Part shown: positions 54,111 through 64,000 of the stretch, one piece after another | Numbering within the stretch: the stretch's first letter is position 1 | How the letters are laid out: the number at the start of each line of letters is the position of its first letter | NCBI GenBank assembly: GCA_038380795.1 | Contig: CM076275.1 | Coordinates: 1,614,501 to 1,678,500 of the forward strand | Direction: 5' to 3' | DNA length: 64,000 bases | Source of the DNA: Pyrocephalus nanus | Lineage: Eukaryota; Chordata; Aves; Passeriformes; Tyrannidae | Program-made: the position numbers and the translations under genes | Notes under the pieces: generated by a model | Seen by the model: only the letters and a program-made list of their open reading frames with translations | Databases searched by the model: none | Told to the model about the DNA's origin: nothing

Positions 54111-55089
54111 GGATCAGAGAAGAGATGCCATCATCAGAGAAGGAATGGGATGCTGTCATTTCTCACTCAACTTTCACTGGTTCCTGACAGGGCTTTGTAA
54201 TGATCACCTTTAAGAAAGAACTGGATTAAGCATGACTCTGCATCAGAGGACCAGGAGTAACCTCTCATCAGGCAGATGAAAGACACCAAATTTGGCTCAA
54301 AATCAAGGTCAGTGAGAGGTGGCCAGGGCACAACAACCTCTCCTGTGGTGATGGCAGAGCTCAGTGTGTGGCTCAGCAGTCAGGGCAGTGCCATCCTCAA
54401 ACCACTCTGCCCCGTTCTGGGGGGTGAGGGATCCCTCCCTGTGTGCCAGGGGTTCTCCCACCTTTCCTTTCCTGCCAGCTCTGACAATGAGCCCCAAGCA
54501 CTGAGCACCCCTGCAGACCCAGCAGTTCTCACATGAAATTCCTTGCAGTGCCAGTCCCACAGTGAGAACATGAGGCCTTACTAATTCCTCTTCTTGTAAA
54601 AAAAAAAGTCAAGATACTGTTGAAGATCTTCCTGTGTCCCTCCTCCTCTCCCATGTTAAGGTGCTCAGCTGGAGTTACACTGCACCTTCACCAGCTCTGC
54701 ATACTAATGCAGCAGGGATTGCTTGTTGTGCTGGTTTATCATGGAAATCTCTCTCTCTGCTGTCATTTGCAGCTCGCCAAAGGCAATCATAATTTCCCAG
54801 TGAAGACATGTATAATTGAGGTCATTACAGGGAGCAACCTGGAACGAACATCTATGGAGAAAACCTCCTTGATGTAGTGCCTTGTGGAGATAATTTACAT
54901 AGTGATGGTGGGTGCCTGCCTTTGCTCGTGCTGCTCTCCCTACACACACAGATCTCACACTTTAAAAAGGGCTTAATATCATTAATTAGATCTCTTCCTT
55001 TAAATCTAAAGAAAATATGCTTTTTAATGCATTGTTGCCACATTTAATCATGGTTATAGTTGTTCATGGACATCTTGCCTCGCTAAAGC

Positions 55090-55330
55090 AGAATATCACA
55101 GAATCATAGAATAGTTTGGGTTGGAAGGCACCTTAAAGTTCATTTCATTCAACCTCCTGCCATGGGCAGGGATACCTTCCACCAGCCCAGGGTGCTCCAA
55201 GCCCTTTCCAACCTGGCCTTGGACACTTCCAGGGATCCAGGGGCAGCCACAGCTTCTCTGCCCAACCTGTGCCAGGGCCTGCCCACTCCTCCAGGGAACA
55301 ATTTCTTCCTGATACCTAATCTACTCTGGC
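55090..55330 (-). repeat. FSTL4: CR1 LINE 3'-end fragment
   Basis: The stretch runs atcacagaatcatagaatag, gggttggaaggcaccttaaa, ccatgggcagggataccttc, agggatccaggggcagccac and caatttcttcctgataccta, a near-complete reverse-complement CR1 3' tail. Confidence 0.94.
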
Positions 55331-57234
55331 TCTATTGCTGAGATCCTGCTTATGAGATGAGGCAATGCCTTTTTAATCCTGTAACTCACCCTCAGAGGGG
55401 AGAGAACGAACCAAAACGCACCTTGTTTGATGGAACGGGAGAATGACTCTCAAAGCAAGTCTCCAGCACTGATTCTTGCCCCCAAATTAATGCTCCTGAG
55501 CAGAGAGACCCATTGTTTGTGAGCTGAGGCATGGGTAACACAGCCCTAAACACATCCTGTTTCTCCAGCAGTGGTTCAAGTCAGTTTAATGGGATGGAAA
55601 CTTTAGTGTCTACTTAATTCCCCCAGTCCTGCAGCTGTGTTTATGCAGAGCACTGCATTAGTAAAATCTGTTTATTGCCTCATGTGCATGAAGGTCAGTG
55701 GTGATTTTAGCATTTGTTTCAACAGATAAAAGAGTTCTCTGGCTGAACACACTCTAAGGTGAGGAGCTCACTGAATCAAGAAAATAGAAACAATTAATGG
55801 ATCACAGTTAAAACCAGGATATACCCTTTTTAATTTTTTTTTTTCCCCAATAAATTTGATGAGATGTATTTGGCTTTGCATAGAGTTTGGAGAAATTTTA
55901 GTCCCTCTTAAAGCTGAGCCAAGTGCAGCTAATTGATTTTAAAATGACCGTGTTGGACGTGAGGTGTGTGCCTAAACACAACACTGAAGATGAAGTTTGG
56001 CCAGACAAAGAGGGACTCTGGTGCTGCTCTTGGGGACACACTGGGGATGAGATGTCATCTGGACAGTCCCAGCTGGGAGAGGTTAAAAGCAATAAAAAGC
56101 AGTTCACAGTGGGTCAGAATCTGGAAAGCACTGTATAATATGCTTATAAATTACTGAGATTAGCATTTGATTTAGTTTCTACCCTACTCTATAGGCCAAA
56201 TAAATGAATTAGTAACAACCTCAGTACACAAATCACCCTGGTTTGCCTTTGCAAACGTGTCCCACTGGCTGCTTCTAGGATTGTCTCCAGTCATGCCATC
56301 ACATTTTGCTGGTTATTAAGGTTCAACAAGCTGGTCTCACCCAGACACATCTGCTGTCCTCTCACCTGCCCTGAGACACAGGAAAGGACCATCCATCACT
56401 CAGCCACAAAAGAAAACTCCATTTTCTGAACACCAACTGAGAATGACAGGAAAGCCAGTCATGCAACTAAAATTGTTTATGTTATTAATTAACAACATTA
56501 GAGCTGTTAATGAACATGATTAAAGTTGTTCACAATTAATGAACCCAGAGAATTCCTACAGCTCCCACATCAGTTCAGAGCAGGTGACTGGGATGAGGTT
56601 TCTGGCTTTACAACCTGTGAAAAACACCACCAAGAGCTGGCTCTGCCTCTGGCCACCCCTGGTGTGACATCTCAGGAGCTTGGGGTCCCTCAAAAAGAGC
56701 TTACAAGGATTGTAAGCTTAATTATTGTGAACCACAAAATGATTCCTAAAGCTGAGTAGAAACATTCATAACTCAGCTTTATTTTGTAACTGCAATAATT
56801 CAGGTACTTAATGTCATTTATAAATCCTCAGGACCTCGTGTGTGCTACTTCAGAAAGCATTTTATTGTAAATTCTCTCCTAAATTAGTAATGCTGTTTTC
56901 TAAGTCATAAAAAGGCATAATTATATTTCCAGCAGAATTTAGTACCTCGAGCCCTCTTCTGTCACTACTCTTGATGGCCCACAGGTGATGACTGCCTGAG
57001 GTAGGTCCCAAACCTGTGCTGTTGTGGAATTTGAAACAAATGTGTGCAAGTCACCCATGAGACTCAGCTCTGGTGTGGTGATGCAAGACAAGACCCTTTC
57101 TCTCATCCCTGTCAAGCTGAACAGCTCTTTAGTCCATGTGACCATGACTTTAAGGTAAGAGAAAGGCAGATATTGAAATAACGAAATATTAGGACACCTT
57201 TTACTTTTCTTCAGCAGCTGTGTCCATAAAATGC

Positions 57235-57310
57235 CATCAGTGACACATCACAGAATGGTTTGGGTTGGAACAGACATTCCAAGATCATCTTCTCCAAGCC
57301 CCTGTCAGGC
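57235..57310 (-). repeat. FSTL4: CR1 LINE 3'-end short fragment
   Basis: The stretch atcacagaatggtttgggtt, then ggaacagacattccaagatc, is a reverse-complement CR1 3' end of about 70 bp. Confidence 0.82.
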
Positions 57311-58359
57311 TGATTATTTAGATATTGAGAATGTGCAGAATAAAACAAAGCACAGCTTGAAGGGGGAGGAATCTCACACCAGACTTTGGTCCTCACGTGC
57401 AGATCACGCTGTCCCTGCTCCTGGGAAATACCTGCACGTTCCCCTCTGGAAGAAATGCCCCAGGGGAGGACAAGCAGCATTTCCAGCAGCTGGATTTGAG
57501 AGCAGCCAAGGATTTATTGAGATCTCCTGAACTTCAGAGATCTGGAGGCTGGAACCCCCTTGAGATGGTGTCTCAGTCTCCCCCTGGGTCACCCTGCCTG
57601 CCCTGGGGATCTGCCCCCAGGAAAAGGCAGCTCTCACAGTGGCTACAGAGCAACTTCAGGGCAGTAATTCCAGCACAGCCACCTGCACTGGAAACGTCAC
57701 ATCTGGAGAGGCAAACTGTTCCAGCAGCTGCTTACTTATCTAGATTATACACAAAGTCCTTCCAAAAATCATACACATTTCAGTCCAGCTCCCCCACGTG
57801 AATTTCTATCAAGCACTTTCACGTAGCTAATAAATTTACCAAAAATCATTTCTATTGACTTTTAACCAAACACAGCTTCTTTAAGTACTTTATCCCAAAG
57901 ATCAATTTGTTTTCCTTTTTTTTTTCCTAAAGAAAACAAGCAACACACTTTCCATCACGAAATCCCATCACTGTCCTCCTGTTACTAATCAGAGGGAGAA
58001 CATTGAGTTTGTGCAGGAAGGGATAATTCATTCATTCTTGAAAGTACATGAATAAATATAAGTTGTTCAGTGCTTAATTATCTAATCTCCTGAGGGTAGT
58101 GATGGATTCATTATGTAAATAGGCATAAGTAGTCTATTTTAGAGAACAGTTTACATAAATGCATTTGTTTTTATTTTAAATTCCTATTTCCCACAGATTG
58201 AGAGCAACGTTGATATGATTAATTCCTGATAAAATATTCCCATGTTGTACCAACAGCGTCCTGCAGAGATTGGAACAGCCACACATTTCCCCAGCCAATT
58301 TATTAACTTCAAAACTAAAATTGCTAATGGGTCCAGCAGGCTCTCAGGATTCCTTCTGG

Positions 58360-58440
58360 GAGTCACAGAATCACAGACTGGGTTGGGTTGGAAGGGACCT
58401 CAAAGCTCATCCAGTCCCATCCAGTCCCATCCCATGTCTT
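58360..58440 (-). repeat. FSTL4: CR1 LINE 3'-end short fragment with internal duplication
   Basis: The stretch gtcacagaatcacagactgg, then ggttggaagggacctcaaag, is a CR1 3' end. It is followed by a local tandem duplication of ccagtcccat. Confidence 0.85.
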
Positions 58441-59026
58441 TTCTAACAGGTTTATTTCAGCATTTGTAGGAGTTTTAAAGTTTTTCCCAGTCCAGAAATT
58501 CCTTAGCTCTGAGACTGAGAACACTTGGCATGGGCAGGTTCTTCCAAATCAACAAGATTTTTAACAACAGCCACTATCTATATTTAAACTACGGTATTTC
58601 AGAGTTTCAGAACCAAAAAAACATATGAAACCACTACACTTATTTTTGTAACTTTTCTCAGTTGCAACAGCTGAACTGATTTATACCTGATTTAAGACAG
58701 AAAAAGATAGCTTCTGGTGGAGGATGTGGCATGCCAAGTTTCTCCCTGGAGTGAATTTTTATGGATGCTCTATAAACCTCCAGGGTTTAGCATGGAAATA
58801 CTGCCAGAACATTAAGTTCAGCATGACTTGTGGGAACCACTAAAATGGGGACATAAATTACTTCAAAAACAGAGACAAGTCAGGCCATGGGATATTTGGG
58901 GGTTCAAGAAGCATTCACACACAGTTTGAAAGCCCTGAGTCATCAAAAGTGGCTGCATTGAACTGCTCCAATCTTCCACTCTGCCCATTTTCCTGAGTTC
59001 CTGGAACCAGGGAAACAGGGAGACTA

Positions 59027-59092
59027 GAAAAAACAAAACACAAAAAAACAAAACACAAAACAAAACAAAACCAACAAACAAACAAAAAAAAA
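59027..59092 (+). repeat. A/C-rich (AAAAC/CAAA)n tract
   Basis: About 66 bases made of A with regularly spaced C, including caaaacaaaacaaaac units. It is simple sequence within the upstream intron. Confidence 0.9.
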
Positions 59093-59409
59093 CCCCACCG
59101 TGTTTCTTCCCAACCTCGATTAAGGGTTTGTAAAAAAATCCCAGGCATTTATAGGTGTATGTATCTCTTTCATTTACTGTGCTCATGAACAACCAAATCA
59201 ATGAGAGCACACCTTTGGAGTTGTAAATAAGCATTAGTGATGTTTTTCATGGAGCTTTCATTGCTTTCCATGGATCACTGCAAATTCAGCTGCGGTGACT
59301 GCATGGATTTTGCATCTTTCCTGACTGTAGTTACACTCAGGATGCTTTAATAAATGCAGGGACTCTGCTTTCCTGTGCTCATGCCATCCCAAGACAGAAC
59401 CTGAGATAC

Positions 59410-59530
59410 CTCAGCTTGGATGGGGCTTGCAGCAGCCTGGTGTAGTGGAAGGAGTCCCTGCATGTGGAATGGGGGTTGGAAATGGGTGATCTGTGAGGTC
59501 CCTTCCAACCCAAACCATCCTGTGACTCTT
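59410..59530 (+). repeat. CR1 LINE 3'-end fragment, antisense to FSTL4
   Basis: The stretch runs cttggatggggcttgcagca, gtggaaggagtccctgcatg and gtcccttccaacccaaacca, ending in a degenerate octamer. The order is forward CR1. Confidence 0.88.
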
Positions 59531-61479
59531 AAGATGCATTTCTCCTCATCCCAAAGTGCTGCCAGTCCTGCCTTGAAGGTGATGCTTTGGACCAGTTTAA
59601 CGTGAGCTGCAGTGATTTACAGACCTGAGGTGGCACCAACTGGTGGGGACCCTGCAAGGTGACAGCAAGGTTGCTCTGCAGCAAGGTTTCTCCAGATAAC
59701 ATCTTGCATTTCCCAAATACATTAGGTGATAAAAACTCGGGCATCAGCACTCTCACCGTGTCCTTCCCACAGTCAGAACTGCCTGCCTAAAGTTTAGGAG
59801 AAAGGAATGTGCAGATGAACAGCAGCAAGCTGTGAAGGATCAGGTAATTCAATACTGTTTCCTTCTGGTGCAGGGAAAGCACAGAGCAAAGAACAGGACC
59901 TAAAGAAAATCCCCTGCTATCAACACATGGTTTGTTGTGGGCAGCTTTTGTCCCCTGCAGATAAGAGCCTTTAACTGGGTAATTCATCAGTGCTCCAGCA
60001 CAATGCTGGGCAGGCAGCAGGGATTTTGGAACAAATTTGGAATCGGGATGGACAACAAAAGGTTTGGAAGGGTCCAGCACTGAAGGGATTCAGTACAGCC
60101 ACCAAGGTGGCTTTTCCAGTGGAGTTGAAACCTGTGCAGAGAGCTCCAGGGACAGGGTCAAGCCACGGTGATGGCAGAAGAAGCAGATTAAGTCCCTGTC
60201 CAGACAGTGACCCCCTGCTCTGCCTCAGTTTCCCCCAAGGGAAGGAATTCCTAGGCCATTCTGGGAATAACATATTTGAACAGATTTCTTGGACCCATGG
60301 AAATAGGGGTCACACAAATACCCCCAAGCATGTCGTGTTGTTGGATTTCTCATTAAGGCCCCTCTGAGGTTCACGGATAAAATCCACATATAAACCTGAA
60401 ATTTAATTACATAAAAATACTTCGAAGCCGAGATTTGCAGCTTTCTGCTGCGAGAAACCTAAATTCCAGCAATACAAGAATGATAAATGCTGCATCCTTG
60501 AAAGCAACAGGAAAAACAAATCACCCAGACTACCATATTAAAAAGCATCTTGAAAAGCGAGATATGCTGGCAAAACCCAACGTGGCCACTTGTACTCCAT
60601 GTACAGACTGACAGCAGCATCTCGAAACTTTTACATCTGCAGAGCAAAATGATTTATAGAAGCTGTTCTTTATCATTCAGCCTTATAAGTCTTATGTCAC
60701 ATAAAAGCCCCTGGCACCAGAGGAACATTCTGATTGCAGGAGAGAGCAGTGACAGCCTCCATCACCTGGGTCGCACAGCGCCCTTCTAACTCTGCCAGGA
60801 CTTATTGAGAGAGCAGCCATTCAGCAATTTGGTTTTCCTTATCTTATATCCTCAACCTTATTTTCAGCTATTCAAATGCAGCTCTGAAGGCAGAAATGAT
60901 TCATTGCTCCCTGGATTTTTCTGTAACACTCTTCACCATTAAATCCGCTTTGGAAACGCTTGTGAGCACCTCTGACATGTTTGCTCTCCCTGAGTTATGT
61001 GCCCTCAGAGAGGGATCCTTTCACACAGAGGACTTTTTAGCCCTTCTCCCTCCTTTCTTCTCAGCCTGCTCCCAGCTCCAAACTGGCCAAGACCTCCTGC
61101 CTTCAGCCACCCCACCCCACTGACTGTGACTGACTGACAGCCCTCACCACTCACCCCACTGAGAGCTGGTCCCCCATTCCCTTCCCTGCAGCCACAGCTC
61201 TTCCATCACCTCTGCCCCCTTCACACCTCCCAGGGCCAGCAGAGACTGACAGGACAATGGTTCTGCTCCTGCCTCTGCTGCTTCTCACCAAAGCAATTTC
61301 TCTGCCAAAACCTGAGAAGCTTTTCTGAATCTGCGCAATTTGCACCCCAGTTTGTACCTTAAAACTCAGTCCTGCTTGGGCTGCTCCAACCCCTCCAGCC
61401 CTCAGCCCACCTCTCTCTCTGGACCACCAGACTGCTTCAACATGGGTTTCATCATCTGTTCCAACCAATAGTATTTAAA

Positions 61480-61690
61480 AATCATAGAGCCATAAAAAAA
61501 AATAAATCATAGAATGCTTGAGGTTTGAATCCCAGAATGGTCTGGGTTGGAAGTGACCTTAAGGATTATCTCGTTCCACCCCTCCTGCCACGGGCAGGGA
61601 CAGCTTCCACTAGCCTAGGTTGCTCTAAGCCCTGTCCAACCTGGCCTTGGACACTTCCAGGGATGGGGCAGCCACAGCCTCTCTCTGATG
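61480..61690 (-). repeat. FSTL4: CR1 LINE 3'-end fragment
   Basis: The stretch runs cccagaatggtctgggttgg, cctgccacgggcagggacag, caacctggccttggacactt and gatggggcagccacagcctc in reverse-complement CR1 order. Confidence 0.92.
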
Positions 61691-64000
61691 GGCACATTTC
61701 CATCCCTTCTTCCTATAAAAATGGTCTTCTAATTTTTTACTATTTTTAAATTGTTCCCTTTTCAATTGCCACCAACTATATCTCATTATTTCTTTGTGTG
61801 TGACATTAAATGTCTCTGTACAACCCACCACCTCCTCCTCCCTGCAGAGGCAATTACAGACCAGAGCACTGGGATTTCTCTTGTACTAACAGCATACAAT
61901 CTTAGATCTCCCCATTTTGGTGATGGCTGTTAATATTGACTTTTTAGGCTGACTGCAGTAGGTACATGCCTTGTTTACATTTAATGATCACAAATAAAAA
62001 TCAGCTCAATGAACTGAACATTTGAGGAATACACACACTGCACTGTATATAATGAATTACTGCTGTTTAAGTCTATAACTTAAATACAAACACAATCTTT
62101 GAACAGATATTTAATTTACAACAGCCCAGAAACCTAGTGGGCCAAACAAAAGCTTGTTTAACGCTAAGTTTTTTGCCAGCATAGCCACCATATGCCAAAT
62201 AACAATATTCATCACATCAAGGGTCTGGGGATAGTTTCTTTTTAAGATCTTTAGCACAGCACTCATCACAAATATTGTCAACCAGATGCTCTGTTTTTCC
62301 AAGGAACAACCCACTCTTAATATGAAGAAAAGCCCAGAAAATCTCTCAGAATCCATGCCCACATGCACATCACAACCACCAGCTCACAGAAAGGGTTAAA
62401 TGGTGACCCTCCTCCTGCTGGTTCCTCCCTGAACACAAACCCTCCTCCAGCCAGACCTTCCAACACCTCTACTTTATTCAGAGACACAGAAACAACACAC
62501 ACAATACATTAATTTACTCACCAAAGGCCAGATACAAATTAATCAATCATAAAGAGCCACTATCTTGCACAGAACATGAGCACTGATGGCTCAACTGCTT
62601 TTGCTGATACCCCACCTAAATAACACCTTGGTTATAGGAAATCACTGACATCAACATTAAAGTGCACTATTGGTCATGATGGCAACCCCAAAGCTAAAAC
62701 TTTCCAAGGCAAAACCTGCAGCCAAGACAATTATTGTAGATGCCAGCATTTATTACCCCTTGTGTAAATCATGGCTTTGCTAATGAAATGATCCTCACAA
62801 ACGTAACATGACATCCACTCACAGATAGAACACATACCTGCAGGGCATGTGAAGAGCCTTCTGCTGCACCAGAATTGATGCAGAGTCCTTTGTGGCTTAC
62901 AGCCCTTCACAGTAATCTTAAATCCTGCATTTTTAATTGGCTCTCCTGTGTTATTATTAATTTGGATAAACAATTAATGCTAATTCGTGGAGCTATTCTT
63001 TAGCTAGTCCCAGTGCCCCACATGATGCCTGGTTTGGATTTTACATGTGAGACACACACACACTCCAAAAGGGCCCAACCATGATCAGGGCTTCACAGGG
63101 CACAGCTGTGTTCAAACATAAATTAAAAATAAATTAGAAACACAGTTCATGCTCTAGAGAGCTGCAATGGAAACCAGAAGATGGCATGGGAAACCAAGGC
63201 ACAGTTGTGTTGAGCACAGCAAACCTCATCTCCCTGCCTGTGAACTGCACTGCCAACCCCCCCAAAAAATATCATAAATCATTGTGGGAAGAATCATTCT
63301 TATCTTCTCCCTGACTTGTGCCTTTGGGTCATTTCACTATGGTGACCCACTCAGCTACAAGCATTTGGGATTTCTCTGTCTCTGGCAAGACCCCAGGTGC
63401 AGGAGTGAATGTTTCTGGCAGTGGTTAATCCCAGGGGGAGGGGATTTAAGAACCATTAACTAATTATGCTGTTTAAACAGGTGACATGAATATTCTTTCA
63501 TTTGTCTTACAATTATGCTTCACCTTTTGCCAAAACTCCAATTCCTCTGCCTTTTCTATTATTTTCTCCCTTTCCCTTACTAAGGGTGTATCGAGCAAGG
63601 CAGCAAAATGCCAACGTGTGGAATTGAGAAGCTTGCCTCTGATCCTATAAAAAGGGCATCCCATAAACAAAAATGCCTCCAAGTAGTGCCAAGAGCTGGG
63701 AGACACCACTCTTTACTCCAGGTCAGACCAAGGAGGATGTCATTTCCCACCCTTGTTTCATTCCAAGCAGAGGATGACAACGCTCAGCCCTGTCATGGGC
63801 CAGGCAAACCTCACCTTCCAGCCATAGGCAGGATGAACTGTAGGAAAAATCCCTGAGACCTTCTGGAGAGCAGAGCCTGGATTCCACAGGCTCCCAGCAC
63901 AGCAGGGCTGTGTTAATGACTGATACAGCCCTCCAGACAGGTTGTGGACAAGGACTCCTGAGAACAAGCAGCATTAGTGGTACCCCAAGGTGTGCACCAA

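Noticed and set aside
61040..61475. C/T-rich segment considered as an LTR or gene fragment
   Set aside because: I found no matching terminal repeats, no target duplication and no coding similarity.
62731..62973. Cysteine-containing 80-codon frame on the minus strand, considered as a Kazal exon
   Set aside because: The cysteine spacing and surrounding residues do not fit the Kazal pattern, and no fitting splice sites were found.

Overview
This is eukaryotic nuclear DNA, almost certainly from a bird. There are long AT-leaning non-coding stretches, exons with consensus splice sites, and many 5'-truncated CR1 LINE tails, the characteristic avian interspersed repeat. A neoavian (songbird-like) source is plausible from the CR1 variants, but the species cannot be named from the sequence alone. 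There is no bacterial-type gene organisation, no CRISPR array, no tRNA or rRNA and no intact mobile element.

The only protein-coding gene I can support is the 3' two-thirds of FSTL4 (follistatin-like 4), on the minus strand. Ten coding exons were placed by joining splice sites with matching reading-frame phase. In transcript order they are 51535-51369, 42312-42192, 35068-34907, 33927-33793, 32253-32227, 28784-28666, 26101-25952, 25396-25289, 22714-22605 and 19533-18831. Together they encode 600 consecutive residues plus a stop with no frameshift or premature stop. The product carries two Ig domains, a linker that includes a 9-codon microexon, and a large C-terminal propeller-like region ending in the family-typical residues WVGEV. 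The N-terminal signal peptide, Kazal (follistatin-like) and EF-hand exons were not found and should lie beyond base 64000, because the gene runs right to left.

Layout: 1 to about 16000 is downstream flank with four CR1 fragments and a degenerate T-rich tract. About 16000-18830 is the probable FSTL4 3' untranslated region. 18831-51535 holds the ten exons and nine introns (0.56 to 9.1 kb). 51536-64000 is the 3' part of another intron, at least 12.5 kb long.

Nothing here amounts to a new biological system. The observations most worth a second look are the phase-symmetric 27-nt microexon with an atypical donor, the CpG-dense island inside the last coding exon, the excess of CR1 fragments in the gene's own orientation, a twice-repeated 12-bp palindrome, and several AT-rich repeat-free blocks that might be conserved non-coding elements.
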